64,000 nucleotides of DNA, from contig NZ_JAKUKE010000001.1 of the NCBI RefSeq assembly GCF_024197615.1, positions 186,001 to 250,000 of the forward strand. The letters are read 5' to 3'. The translations under genes and the position numbers were made by a program. The notes under the pieces were generated by a model. That model saw nothing but the letters and a program-made list of their open reading frames with translations, ran no database searches and had not been told where the DNA came from. This document shows, piece by piece, positions 1 to 8,781 of this stretch. Source of the DNA: Desulfuromonas sp. KJ2020. Its GTDB lineage: Bacteria; Desulfobacterota; Desulfuromonadia; Desulfuromonadales; SZUA-540. Numbering within the stretch: position 1 is the stretch's first letter; every line of letters begins with the position of its first letter.

Positions 1-58
1 CAAGCGACCAGCGGATCAGATGTTCGTCGTCAACAACCAGAATCTTATACTTGCGCAC
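1..58 (-). CDS. Response regulator, N-terminal fragment (runs off window)
   Basis: Only the first 19 codons are inside the window. They read VRKYKILVVDDEHLIRWSL, the first beta strand and paired acidic residues of a CheY-like receiver. The start is GTG at 58, six bases after GGAG. Its first 14 bases overlap the end of the upstream heme-sensor kinase, so the two form a translationally coupled two-component pair. The output domain is not visible. An NtrC-type regulator is common beside kinases of this kind, but that is inference. Confidence 0.75.
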   Translation of the reverse strand, partial: MRKYKILVVDDEHLIRWSL

Positions 59-1547
59 TTTCGACTCCTTCCACCCCTAACGCCTGCCCCGCTGTTACAG
101 GCAATTCAATCGTAAATGTCGTCCCCTCCCCCAATCGGCTTTCGACGCTGAGCGTCCCCTGGTGCTGTTCCAGGAGCTGCTTGCAGATGGGCAAACCCAA
201 GCCGGTGCCCTGGGTCTTGGTGGTATAAAAGGGAGCAAAGATCTTGTCGAGTTCTTCCGGGGGAATCCCCTTGCCCGTATCGGAAATCTTCAGCTGCACC
301 ATATATTGCCCACGCCGCTCCACCGCGGTGGTACTCAGATGGAGAGATCCTCCCGCCTGCATGGCCTGAATGGCATTGATGCTGATGTTGAGCACCACCT
401 GCTGAATCTGCTTGGCATCGGCCCATACCGGCGGCAAGTCGCGAGCCAGGTCTTTGCGCCGATGGATATTGCGGGCTTCCGGGTGCTGAGAGACAAAAAA
501 GAGCGTCTTTTTGACCAGATCGTTCAGATCGAGGTACGCGAATTCCGGCTTCCCAGGCTTACCGAAAACCAGCAGATCGGTGGCGGTCTTGTCGAGACGA
601 CGAATCTGTTCGAGAATCTGTCGAAAGATGTCGCGACGTGGATCGTCCTCGGGAAAATCATCGGCCATAACCGAAATGGCACTGCTGATGCCGGCCAGAG
701 GATTCTTGACCTCGTGGGCGACGCCCGTGGCCATTTCACCGAGAGAGGCCAGGCGATCCGCCCTTTCCATCTGCTGAAAATGATACTTTTCGAGCTGCTT
801 TCGCGCCTGCTGCAGATTCTCCACCATCGAATTGAAACTGCTGCTGACCCGCGCCATCTCGTCATTGCCCTCGGGGGTCAGGCGGACACTCAAGTCGCCG
901 TTCTCGACCTGGGCCATCTTGTCCATGAGCATCAGAATGGGTCGCTTGACAAAACGGATGAGAATGACGGCACTGCCGACGGAGAGGAGCAGGAGAATGA
1001 TGCCGGTGGTGGCGGCAAAAAACTCGGTCGATTCCTTCAGGCGCTCCGTGGATGGCGACAGGGAAAAATTGAGGCTCAGCAAGCCGATAATCTCGTCCTG
1101 CCTCTGCTCATGGCAGCGATAGCAGACCTGCTGGGAGCGGATAGGGCGCACCATGCCCAGGACCTCTTCGCCATTCACCTCGAAGGTGGCTGCAGAGCTT
1201 TTATTTCGGTAAAGCGCTAACTCTCTCGGATTGACTCGCGTACCGATCTCGTCTGGCTGAGCGGATTTGATGATCGTGCCGTCAGGTTCAAAAATGCGGA
1301 CACGCACAATGCGACTGCCGCGGCCAACATTTTCCAGAGTCGCCTGCACATCATCGCTGTTGCCAACGCGCATGGCATTGAAAATGGCGTTTTCGATAGT
1401 CGTCAGCAGAAGCTCGGCGCTCTCTTCGGCGGACATTTCCATGTCCTGGTGATCCCGCTGTATGTGCATCAGGGAAAAAGCGGCCACCCCGATAGACAAC
1501 AGCAGGATATTGAGCAGGATCACGCGACTGATAAGGCTTTTGAACAA
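45..1547 (-). CDS. Sensor histidine kinase with periplasmic c-type heme motif
   Basis: Predicted 500-aa membrane kinase. A TM segment lies near residues 5-27. The periplasmic region carries CYRCH (about 142-146), a CxxCH site for covalent c-type heme. A second TM (about 180-200) and a HAMP linker follow, then a HisKA H-box (VAHEVKNPL, about 280) and a HATPase_c domain with DTGKGIP and GTGLGLPI. I chose TTG at 1547 because a strong GGGGGG lies just upstream; an in-frame TTG at 1571 is possible. It lies 50 bp after a transketolase gene and overlaps the partner regulator. Inferred role: redox or ligand sensing through heme. The signal and target genes are unknown. Confidence 0.85.
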   Translation of the reverse strand: MFKSLISRVILLNILLLSIGVAAFSLMHIQRDHQDMEMSAEESAELLLTTIENAIFNAMRVGNSDDVQATLENVGRGSRIVRVRIFEPDGTIIKSAQPDEIGTRVNPRELALYRNKSSAATFEVNGEEVLGMVRPIRSQQVCYRCHEQRQDEIIGLLSLNFSLSPSTERLKESTEFFAATTGIILLLLSVGSAVILIRFVKRPILMLMDKMAQVENGDLSVRLTPEGNDEMARVSSSFNSMVENLQQARKQLEKYHFQQMERADRLASLGEMATGVAHEVKNPLAGISSAISVMADDFPEDDPRRDIFRQILEQIRRLDKTATDLLVFGKPGKPEFAYLDLNDLVKKTLFFVSQHPEARNIHRRKDLARDLPPVWADAKQIQQVVLNISINAIQAMQAGGSLHLSTTAVERRGQYMVQLKISDTGKGIPPEELDKIFAPFYTTKTQGTGLGLPICKQLLEQHQGTLSVESRLGEGTTFTIELPVTAGQALGVEGVESAQV

Positions 1548-1596
1548 CAGCAGGCCCCCCTGGCAGACCAAGAAAGTACGGATACAGAGAAGCCGA

Positions 1597-2538
1597 TCAG
1601 GCCTTTTTCTGCAGAACCCGCTGGGCGGCTTCCACCAGATGGGCGGGTGTCAGTCCGTAATGGGCCAGCAGATCTTCCGCCGTGCCCGACTGGCCAAAGA
1701 CGTCGCGCAGTCCGACCCGTTCTACCGGCACGGGGTGGCTTTCACAGAGAGCCTCGCAAACGGCGCCGGCCAATCCGCCGATCACCGAATGTTCCTCTGC
1801 CGTCACCACCGCCCCGGTCTCACGGGCGGCCTTCACCACGAGATCAGTGTCGAAGGGTTTGATGCTGCCCAGGTGAAGCACCCGCGCCTGTACGCCGCCT
1901 TCGGCGAGAATAGCGGCCGCTTCCAGCGCCTGCGCCGTCATCAGGCCGGTGGTGATGAAGGTCAGGTCGCTGCCGTCACGCAGGACATGCCCCTTGCCGA
2001 TAGTAAAGTCGCAGCCGTGTTCGAAGACGACCGGGACCTTAGAGCGGCCCAGGCGCACGTAGACGGGTCCTTCATATGCCGCGACAGCCCGGATGGCAGC
2101 TTCGGTTTCGGGACCGTCGGCGGGGCACAGTACGGTCATATGGGGCAGCGCCCGCATGATGGCCAGATCTTCCACCGACTGGTGCGAGCCGCCGTCCTCA
2201 CCCACGGTAATGCCACCATGGGTGGCGACGATCTTGACGTTGAGTTTGGCGTAAGCCACGGACTGGCGGATCTGCTCGAAGGCGCGGCCGGCGGCAAAAA
2301 CAGCGAAAGTGGAAGCAAAGGGAATCATCCCCCCCGCGGCCAGGCCAGCGGCCATGCCGACCATGTTCGCCTCGGCGATGCCGGCATTGAAGAAGCGTTC
2401 AGGAAACTCTTTGGCAAACAGAGCGGTTTTTGTCGATCCCGACAGGTCGGCATCCAGCGCCACGATACGGGTATTTTCACGGCCGAGTTCGACCAGGGCT
2501 TTGCCATAGGCATCTCTTGTTGCGATCATCTCGCTCAC
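1597..2538 (-). CDS. Transketolase, C-terminal (pyrimidine-binding) subunit
   Basis: Predicted 313 aa, the second half of a transketolase split into two genes. It contains the pyrimidine-binding region (IVALDADLSGSTKT, FFNAGIAEANMVGMAAGLA) and the C-terminal transketolase domain. With the neighbouring N-terminal subunit it should transfer two-carbon ketol units in the non-oxidative pentose phosphate pathway using thiamine diphosphate. Start chosen at GTG 2538 (VSEMIATRDAYG), preceded by GATGAGG; ATG 2529 is an alternative. It lies 43 bp after the N-terminal subunit gene. DXP synthase is related, but the two-gene form and the lengths fit split transketolase better. Confidence 0.9.
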   Translation of the reverse strand: MSEMIATRDAYGKALVELGRENTRIVALDADLSGSTKTALFAKEFPERFFNAGIAEANMVGMAAGLAAGGMIPFASTFAVFAAGRAFEQIRQSVAYAKLNVKIVATHGGITVGEDGGSHQSVEDLAIMRALPHMTVLCPADGPETEAAIRAVAAYEGPVYVRLGRSKVPVVFEHGCDFTIGKGHVLRDGSDLTFITTGLMTAQALEAAAILAEGGVQARVLHLGSIKPFDTDLVVKAARETGAVVTAEEHSVIGGLAGAVCEALCESHPVPVERVGLRDVFGQSGTAEDLLAHYGLTPAHLVEAAQRVLQKKA

Positions 2539-2581
2539 GGTATCCTCATCACTTTGGTTTATATACTTAAAAATTGTCGGA

Positions 2582-3400
2582 TTACAGTTGTTTGAGCGCC
2601 TCGGCCAACTCGGTGTCACTGGGCGGCACGCCATGATAGCTGGCCTTGTGCTCGAAGAAGGAAACGCCCTTGCCCTTCACCGTGCGGGCGACAATCATGG
2701 TGGGACGGCCCTTGGTCTTTTCGGCGTCGGCCAGAGCCAGGCAGATGGCGCGGATATCGTGCCCATCGACCTCAAGAACGTGCCAGTTGAAGGCAAGGAA
2801 TTTAGGGCCCAGCGGACCGACGTTCATCACCTTGGCCACTTCGCCGTCAATCTGCAGTCCGTTCTGGTCGACGAAGACGCAGAGATTGTCGAGTTGGTAA
2901 TGGGCTGCGGCCATGGCGGCTTCCCATACCTGTCCTTCCTGCACCTCCCCGTCGCCCAGCAGGCAGTAGATGCGGCTGTCGGGCTTGCGAAGACGGGCCG
3001 CCAGCGCCAGACCGACGGCCTGGGAAAAGCCTTGGGCCAAAGAACCGGTGCAGACCTCGACCCCCGGCGTTTTGTTCATGTCGGGATGTCCCTGCAGATG
3101 GCTGCCCAGGCGGCGCAGTCCCTTGAGGTCGTCGCGAGAAAAATAGCCCGCTTCGGCCAGACAGGCGTACAGGGCCGGGGCGGCATGGCCCTTGGAGAGG
3201 ACAAAGCGGTCGCGATCCTCCCAGGCGGGATTACTGGGATCGTGGCGCATCTTGTGGAAGAAGAGGACGGTGAGCACATCGATGGCGGAAAGGCTGCCAC
3301 CCGTATGGCCGGACTTGGCCGAGTTCAGCATCTTGAGAATTTCAACACGGAGATCGCGGGCTGTTCGCTCCAACTCCTGCACAGTCTGGTCAGTCAACAT
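2582..3400 (-). CDS. Transketolase, N-terminal (ThDP-binding) subunit
   Basis: Predicted 272 aa. It carries the thiamine diphosphate half of transketolase: the SGHTGGSLSAIDVL region, FVLSKGHAAPALYA, and the GDGEVQEGQVWEA...NGLQIDG stretch that binds diphosphate and Mg. It pairs with the C-terminal subunit just downstream to form one active site. ATG at 3400 follows AAAGGGAG and matches the family N-terminus (MLTDQTVQELERTARDLR); longer in-frame starts would add an unrelated Arg-rich leader. Split transketolases are common in archaea and many anaerobic bacteria. Confidence 0.9.
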   Translation of the reverse strand: MLTDQTVQELERTARDLRVEILKMLNSAKSGHTGGSLSAIDVLTVLFFHKMRHDPSNPAWEDRDRFVLSKGHAAPALYACLAEAGYFSRDDLKGLRRLGSHLQGHPDMNKTPGVEVCTGSLAQGFSQAVGLALAARLRKPDSRIYCLLGDGEVQEGQVWEAAMAAAHYQLDNLCVFVDQNGLQIDGEVAKVMNVGPLGPKFLAFNWHVLEVDGHDIRAICLALADAEKTKGRPTMIVARTVKGKGVSFFEHKASYHGVPPSDTELAEALKQL

Positions 3401-3452
3401 CAGGCGGGTGCTCCCTTTCACAAACGTGCCCGCACAGCGGCGGGCAGATGGA

Positions 3453-3938
3453 TTAGCGGGTTTTCTTGTCGTCGCCGACAAGGTAGGAAAAAATCAGATC
3501 ATCGAGACTTTCCGCCGAGGCAGCGGAAGTCGGCGTGGCTTGGGAAGACGGCGAAGAAGACTTTTTGGTGGCCGTAGCCGCAACGGGGGCCTTCTTGGGC
3601 GGCGCTGGCGGACTCGGGGCGGCGGCAGGCGCCGAGGCCTTTGTGCTCTGGGAAACGGCCGAAGCGACGGGCTTCCCGCCAAAGAGAACGGCGTCGAGTT
3701 CCCCGTCTTTTAGGCGGCGAAGCATCTCCCGATGCTGCGTTTTCATACGGCTTTCGACGACGGCTTCAAGATTCCCGGTGTCGAGGATATCGGCATAGGA
3801 CGTTTTCTGCGAAGCCAGGATGGTTCCGCCCTTGTAAAGCAGGGTGACGATATGGGGACTCTTCAGACCGCCGTCTTCGGTTTGAACATGGTAAACCTCG
3901 TTTTTATAACGGAAATTGTGGTTGAAACCAACGACCAT
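3453..3938 (-). CDS. Conserved hypothetical with Ala/Pro-rich linker
   Basis: Predicted 161 aa, soluble, no signal peptide. The first 85 residues look like a compact beta-rich domain (FNHNFRYKNEVYHVQTEDGG, then LLYKGGTILASQKTSYADIL). I recall this pattern from deltaproteobacterial proteins of unknown function. Residues 95-140 are a low-complexity Ala/Pro/Ser/Lys linker, ending in a short acidic segment (SLDDLIFSYLVGDDKKTR). A receptor-like linker-plus-tail layout suggests a docking peptide, but this is conjecture. ATG at 3938 follows AGAGGG. It lies 52 bp upstream of the transketolase genes and may be transcribed with them. Confidence 0.65.
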   Translation of the reverse strand: MVVGFNHNFRYKNEVYHVQTEDGGLKSPHIVTLLYKGGTILASQKTSYADILDTGNLEAVVESRMKTQHREMLRRLKDGELDAVLFGGKPVASAVSQSTKASAPAAAPSPPAPPKKAPVAATATKKSSSPSSQATPTSAASAESLDDLIFSYLVGDDKKTR

Positions 3939-4041
3939 GCCGTCCCTCTCATCATCCTGTAATAATCATTGCGAAACTAGCATACTCCGCCAAATGGCGC
4001 AACAGGATTGATGTTATTCCGTCTTAACACCATAGAGGCGG

Positions 4042-6453
4042 TCAGTCCTTGCGCGCCTCGCGAAAGAGAGCCTTGACCTTGTCGACCGCTTCCAGGGCAT
4101 CGGCGGCATAGAGATCGGCGCCGATGCTGTCGGCGTAATCCTGGCTGACCACGGCGCCGCCGACCATGGTAAAGACCCGCACCCCGGCATCCCGCAACTG
4201 GCGGATGGTCACCTCCATCTGGTTCAGGGTCGTGGTCATCAGCGCCGACAGGCCAACGGCATCGACCTGATGATGGGTCGCCTGTTCGACGATGCGGGCC
4301 GCCGGCACGTTCTTGCCAAGGTCGATGACCTCGAAACCGTGATTTTCGAGCAGGGTACAGACGATGTTCTTGCCGATATCGTGAATATCCCCCTCGACGG
4401 TGGCCATGAGAATGCGCCCCAGCCCGCGCCCCTGCTGCTCTTTCATCTCTTGCTTCAGCCGACCAAAGGCCGCATGCATGGTCTCGGCGGAAAGCATGAC
4501 CTGGGGCAGGAAGATCTGATTCTTCCCGAACCGGCGACCGACCTCTTCCAGGCCGGGCAGCAGCCCTTCGTTGCTGACCGCCAGAGGTTCCAGGCCTTCG
4601 GCCAGCGCCTCCTCGACCAGGGCGACAATCCCTTCCTGATCGCCTTCGAGCACAGCGGCGGCCAAGCGCTGGCGGATATCCGGGGGAACACCATCGTTCT
4701 GCGGCGCGGCGGCAGGGGCGCTGACGCCGCCATAGACATCGATATAGGCCTCGGCCCGCTGGTCCCTGCCCAGCAGCACCATGGCCGCCCGATAGGCGTC
4801 CATCATGCGTTCTTCCTTGGGGTTGACGATGGCCGCGGCCAGCCCCGCTTCCAGGGCCATAGCGAAAAAAGTAGCGGAAAGAACGGAGCGCGCCGGCAGA
4901 CCGAAGGAGATGTTGCTGACTCCGAGCACCGTGCCCAGCCCGAGCTCCAACTTGACCAGACGCAAGGCGCGGATGGTCTCCATGGCCCGCTTCTGCTCAG
5001 CCGAAACCGTCAGCGTGAGACAGTCGATGATCACATCCTCTTTCGGCAACCCCACAGCCTCGGCGGCCCGCAGGATTTTGCGGGCGACCTCAAGGCGGCC
5101 CGCGGCCGTCTCGGGAATGCCCGATTCATCGAGAGCCAGACCGATGACAGCAGCGCCATACTTACGGGCAAGAGGCAGAATTTTGGCCAGGCTTTTTTCT
5201 TCGCCCGACACGGAATTGATGAGCACCTTGCCGTCAGCGGCTTTCAGGCCTTTTTCCAGCGCGACCGGGTCGGAAGAGTCCAGAACGAGCGGCGCCGACA
5301 CCACCCCGCTGACCGCGTAGACGGCCCTCTCCAGGGCGGCGGGCTCATCCACTCCCGGCGCACCGCAGTTGACGTCCAGCAGGGTAGCCCCCGCCGCAAC
5401 CTGCTCCTGGGCCTCGCGACGGATGTAGGCGGTCTTGCCCTCCCGCAGCTCGGCCGTGTACTTTTTCTTGCCGGTAGGATTGATGCGCTCACCGATTACG
5501 GCACAGGGAGCATCCCCCCCGATGGGCACGACGGTGCTGCGGCTGGAAAGGTAGCCGCGCCGCGGTGGCGCCTGCCAGGCCACCGAACGGCCCTCGAGAG
5601 CCTGCCGCATGGCACGGATATGGGCGGGGGTGGTACCACAGCAACCACCGATAATGCGTACGCCGATGGCCAGCAGACGGTCATGATAGGCTGTCATCTC
5701 CTCCGGTGTGCCGGGAAAAACCGTCACGCCGTTGCGTAATTCGGGCAGCCCGGCGTTAGCCTGGGAAATCAACGGCAGCGAGGTGACGGCGCGCATCTTT
5801 TCCAGCAAGGCATAGATCCCGTCGATGCCCAGGCCGCAGTTGGAGCCGATCACGTCGACGCCTAGGGCGTCCAGGGTCACCGCCGCCGCTTCCGGCGGGG
5901 TCCCGAGCACGCTGCGGCCGCCGTCATCAAAGGTCATCTGGGCGACAATAGGCAGGGAGGAGAATTCACGGGCGGCGATCACAGCGGCCCGGAGTTCGCG
6001 GATGTCGAGAAAGGTCTCCATGGTGACCAGGTCGGCGCCGGCTTCGGCAAAGGCCCGCACCTGCTCGCGAAAAACCGCGACCATCTCATCGAAATCGGCA
6101 TCACCGACGGGAGTCAGAAAACGACCCGTGGGACCGATGGAGCCGGCCACGAAGCGGTCGTGACCGGCGGCCTGCCGCGCCAGCTCGACGGCGCGGGCAT
6201 TGAGGTCATAGACCCGACCCTGCAGGCCATAGTGGCCCAGTTTGGTAGAACTGCCGCCAAAGGTGTTGGTGACAATGATATCGGCACCGGCCTCGACGTA
6301 CTCCCGGTGGATAGCGACAACGACCTCGGGAGCGCTTTCGTTCATGGCCTCGGGGCAACCGCCCGGCGCCAGACCCCGTTCCTGCAACATCGTTCCCATG
6401 GCCCCGTCGAGAATCAGAACCTGCTTTGCCAGCGCCTCACGAAAATCGGCCAT
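4042..6453 (-). CDS. metH: B12-dependent methionine synthase, short form
   Basis: Predicted 803 aa; transfers methyl from methyltetrahydrofolate to homocysteine via cobalamin. Domains in order: homocysteine methyltransferase (ILDGAMGTMLQ start, zinc ligands in SNCG and GGCCGTTP, about 1-290), pterin-binding domain (VIGERINPTGKKK, DVNCGAPGVDE, about 315-575), helical cap and Rossmann B12 domain with EGDIHDIGKNI supplying the lower-ligand His (about 600-800). It ends after the B12 domain, so the AdoMet-dependent reactivation domain of the ~1200-aa E. coli enzyme is absent. Its ATG overlaps the upstream gerMN stop by one base (TGATG). Confidence 0.93.
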   Translation of the reverse strand: MADFREALAKQVLILDGAMGTMLQERGLAPGGCPEAMNESAPEVVVAIHREYVEAGADIIVTNTFGGSSTKLGHYGLQGRVYDLNARAVELARQAAGHDRFVAGSIGPTGRFLTPVGDADFDEMVAVFREQVRAFAEAGADLVTMETFLDIRELRAAVIAAREFSSLPIVAQMTFDDGGRSVLGTPPEAAAVTLDALGVDVIGSNCGLGIDGIYALLEKMRAVTSLPLISQANAGLPELRNGVTVFPGTPEEMTAYHDRLLAIGVRIIGGCCGTTPAHIRAMRQALEGRSVAWQAPPRRGYLSSRSTVVPIGGDAPCAVIGERINPTGKKKYTAELREGKTAYIRREAQEQVAAGATLLDVNCGAPGVDEPAALERAVYAVSGVVSAPLVLDSSDPVALEKGLKAADGKVLINSVSGEEKSLAKILPLARKYGAAVIGLALDESGIPETAAGRLEVARKILRAAEAVGLPKEDVIIDCLTLTVSAEQKRAMETIRALRLVKLELGLGTVLGVSNISFGLPARSVLSATFFAMALEAGLAAAIVNPKEERMMDAYRAAMVLLGRDQRAEAYIDVYGGVSAPAAAPQNDGVPPDIRQRLAAAVLEGDQEGIVALVEEALAEGLEPLAVSNEGLLPGLEEVGRRFGKNQIFLPQVMLSAETMHAAFGRLKQEMKEQQGRGLGRILMATVEGDIHDIGKNIVCTLLENHGFEVIDLGKNVPAARIVEQATHHQVDAVGLSALMTTTLNQMEVTIRQLRDAGVRVFTMVGGAVVSQDYADSIGADLYAADALEAVDKVKALFREARKD

Positions 6454-7067
6454 CAGTTTCTCCCTTCCGGATCGGTTACCAGAGGCTCTGCCGGAGCCAC
6501 GGCGGCGGGCTCGCGGCTGAAACGGAAGTCGACCGTCACCGGCTCGGCAATCCCGACATGCCCCCGGATGCTTTCGCGGCGCTGCCCCTCAATCAGAAAC
6601 TGCACTTGCCGAATATAGGGGAAATTGGCCGCCAGTGTATTCGTCACCCCATAAACCGTCATCAGCTCGGAAAAACTCCCCCCCGGATGAAACGACACCA
6701 GGTCGGCGCTGAAATCGACCGTGGCCAGCGAGCCTTCCACCCGGATATCCCGCAGCACGGTTTGCGCCGGCAAAACAGCCAGGGAGGAGGTAGCCGGCCC
6801 GTCGATCAAGGCCTGCACGGTATCCCGCAGGCAATCTTCCTCCTGCGCGCAGTCTTCAATCTCACGGGTCTCGGGGAGCAGGTAGTCGGCCGAAGGGGCG
6901 GCGAAATAGAGCATGATTTCGCGCATGACTTTGGGCTCCTCCACCTCAGCCGGCTGCGGCACGGAAGTCGGCGGCGACGCCAGATAGCTCCGCAGCACCA
7001 GCGCACCCAGAGCCAGCACGATTACGGCTGCAACGATCAGAAGCAGGCGATTACCCTTCATACACAT
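6453..7067 (-). CDS. GerMN-domain membrane-anchored protein
   Basis: Predicted 204 aa. The N-terminal TM anchor (LLLIVAAVIVLALGALVL, about 7-25) is followed by a Pro/Glu linker and a GerMN domain (IMLYFAAPSADYLLPETREI, LIDGPATSSLAVLP, VEGSLATVDFSADLV, LMTVYGVTNTLAANFP). GerMN proteins outside spore formers are extracytoplasmic lipoprotein-like or anchored proteins of uncertain role. It lies 42 bp after murI and overlaps metH by one base, so the three are probably one transcript. Start could be ATG 7067 or ATG 7061; both lie near GGAG. Confidence 0.8.
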   Translation of the reverse strand: MCMKGNRLLLIVAAVIVLALGALVLRSYLASPPTSVPQPAEVEEPKVMREIMLYFAAPSADYLLPETREIEDCAQEEDCLRDTVQALIDGPATSSLAVLPAQTVLRDIRVEGSLATVDFSADLVSFHPGGSFSELMTVYGVTNTLAANFPYIRQVQFLIEGQRRESIRGHVGIAEPVTVDFRFSREPAAVAPAEPLVTDPEGRN

Positions 7068-7109
7068 CGATCTCCTTACACTTTTCAGACTGGCGATAAA
7101 ATCAGACGG

Positions 7110-7913
7110 TCAGATCCAGTCGAGCTCGATCTGCTCCACACCGAGCAGATCCGCTCCCAGAAAGGCCCCGCCCACTTTCTCAAAACGGGTCGGCACGTCC
7201 GTGACGAAAAAGGATCTTTTCCCGGAAGCAGCCTGGCGTAACAGATAGGCCGAGGCCAGGGTTTCAGCCACTGTGCGGGCGGTCTCCTCCGCCGAATCGA
7301 TCAAACGCACCGTCTCGCCCATGACGGCGCGGATGATGTTTTTCAACAGGGGATAGTGGGTGCACCCCAAAACCAGGGTGTCGATGGCGTGAGCCCGGAG
7401 GGGAGCCAGATATTCCTCGGCCGTCAAACGGGTCACGGGATGGTCGAGCCAGCCCTCTTCCGCCAGGGGGACAAAAAGAGGACAGGGAACATTAATGACG
7501 TCAAGAGAGGGATTGCAGCGGTGGATGGCCGCGGTGTAGGCGGCGCTCTTGACGGTTCCTTCCGTGCCGATCACACCGATGCGGCCTGAACGGGTCTGGG
7601 CAGCCGCCGTGCGCGCGCCCGGTTCGATCACGCCAATGACGGGCAGACTGAAGTGTTCCGCCAGCGCGGGCAAAGCCACGGAAGAGGCCGTGTTGCAGGC
7701 CACCACCAGCATCTTGACCCGATGCTTGACCAGAAAAGCGGCGGCTTCCAGGGCGTAGCGCACTACGGTCTGCGGGCTCTTGGTCCCGTAGGGAACCCGG
7801 GCCGTATCGCCGAGATAGACAATATCCTCACCGGGGAGCTGCCCCACGATCTCCTTGAGAACGGTAAGCCCGCCTACCCCTGAATCAAAAACACCTATGG
7901 CACGTTCGGACAA
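7110..7913 (-). CDS. murI: Glutamate racemase
   Basis: Predicted 267 aa; converts L- to D-glutamate for peptidoglycan. Hallmarks are GVFDSGVGGLTV near the N-terminus, GDTARVPYGTKS, the first catalytic Cys in VACNTASSVALP and the second in LVLGCTHYPLL. Start chosen at TTG 7913 (LSERAIGVFDSG), with AAAGGG upstream, because family members begin within a few residues of the GVFDSG strand; the longer frame adds 21 unrelated residues. First gene after the predicted promoter at 7961-7989. Confidence 0.93.
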   Translation of the reverse strand: MSERAIGVFDSGVGGLTVLKEIVGQLPGEDIVYLGDTARVPYGTKSPQTVVRYALEAAAFLVKHRVKMLVVACNTASSVALPALAEHFSLPVIGVIEPGARTAAAQTRSGRIGVIGTEGTVKSAAYTAAIHRCNPSLDVINVPCPLFVPLAEEGWLDHPVTRLTAEEYLAPLRAHAIDTLVLGCTHYPLLKNIIRAVMGETVRLIDSAEETARTVAETLASAYLLRQAASGKRSFFVTDVPTRFEKVGGAFLGADLLGVEQIELDWI

Positions 7914-7960
7914 AAGAGGCCCTTTCCGTCGGATAGCTGAAGCGCCTGAACAAGCATGCA

Positions 7961-7989
7961 ATCCTAGAAAAACCACCCTGAAAAGTCAA
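7961..7989 (-). promoter_or_regulatory. Sigma-70 promoter for murI-gerMN-metH
   Basis: On the minus strand, TTGACT and TAGGAT are separated by exactly 17 bases, about 45 bases upstream of the murI start. Good match to a housekeeping promoter. The next 100 bp lead to the divergent plus-strand gene at 8104. Confidence 0.6.
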
Positions 7990-8103
7990 GGAAAACGCCC
8001 TTTTTTCGCTTTGTCTTCCCGATAAAAACTGTTATGGTAATCAATCGGTCGCACCCGGTGCTTCACACATCCGCAACCTTATCCAGCAAGGGAGATTGGC
8101 TTC

Positions 8104-8436
8104 ATGGATTTTTCCAGTGTCGCTGAATTCTTTGAACGCTTCCAGACCGAACGGGTTATCGAATTTCTCAACGACATGAACGTCGGTGAGCTCATTTACA
8201 ACCCCCTCTTCCTGGGCATCATGGGCGGCCTGGCCATCCTAGCCCTGATCATGCGCTGGCGCATGCTGCTCGTCACCCTCTTCAGCGTTGTCGGTTTTGC
8301 CGGACTGATCTCCTACACGCTGGAGCGTGGCGCGGACATCAGTAGCCCCAGCGACCCGACCTTGCTCATTTTCGTCATCGCCGGGGCCATTCTGGTCATG
8401 GCGGCCATCTATTTCCTCTTTATCAAAGGGGACTGA
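8104..8436 (+). CDS. Small membrane protein of unknown function
   Basis: Predicted 110 aa. An amphipathic N-terminus (about 1-38) is followed by three likely TM helices (GIMGGLAILALIM, LLVTLFSVVGFAGLI, LLIFVIAGAILVMAAIYFLF). No catalytic motif is visible. AAGGGAG lies upstream of ATG 8104; a weak promoter (TTGTCT-N16-TATGGT, 8011-8038) precedes it. It is followed within 60 bp by a small diheme cytochrome, so the two may be co-transcribed. I do not recognise the family. Confidence 0.7.
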   Translation: MDFSSVAEFFERFQTERVIEFLNDMNVGELIYNPLFLGIMGGLAILALIMRWRMLLVTLFSVVGFAGLISYTLERGADISSPSDPTLLIFVIAGAILVMAAIYFLFIKGD

Positions 8437-8493
8437 TGACGCCGCCTTTTCTGCCCCCGCTTTGACCTCATCTGATCTAAAGGTGGAGATTCC

Positions 8494-8763
8494 ATGCTGA
8501 AAAAACGTGATTTTGCCTTAATTGTTCTCGCCGTTATCATCGTCGCCTTTCTCTGGGCTGCTCCCGAAGAATCGACCAGCCGCGTACCCTACGACGACAC
8601 CCATCGCCCTTACTTCGAGATGGTGAAAAAAGAGGGCAAAAAAGCGGCGGAAAAGCATTGTGAAACCTGTCACAACGCCGAGGGCGTGCCCTTCCCGGCC
8701 GAGCACCCTCCCAAATTCCGCTGCCTGTTCTGCCACAAACTGGAAGAGACGCCGTCATCCTAG
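8494..8763 (+). CDS. Small membrane-anchored diheme c-type cytochrome
   Basis: Predicted 89 aa. An uncleaved-looking TM or signal anchor (FALIVLAVIIVAFLWAA, about 7-23) is followed by a periplasmic segment with two heme motifs, CETCH and CLFCH, about 20 residues apart. Spare His residues (KKAAEKHCETCH, AEHPPKF) could be axial ligands. The ATG follows AAAGGTGGAG. Likely a small periplasmic electron carrier. Partners are unknown; it sits between a membrane protein and an HExxH protein. Confidence 0.85.
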   Translation: MLKKRDFALIVLAVIIVAFLWAAPEESTSRVPYDDTHRPYFEMVKKEGKKAAEKHCETCHNAEGVPFPAEHPPKFRCLFCHKLEETPSS

Positions 8764-8781
8764 GGCGCAGGCGTTTAGACC

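Noticed and set aside
3985-4000. CGCCA-AA-TGGCG palindrome upstream of the hypothetical at 3453-3938
   Set aside because: Short, single copy, no second site or regulator nearby.
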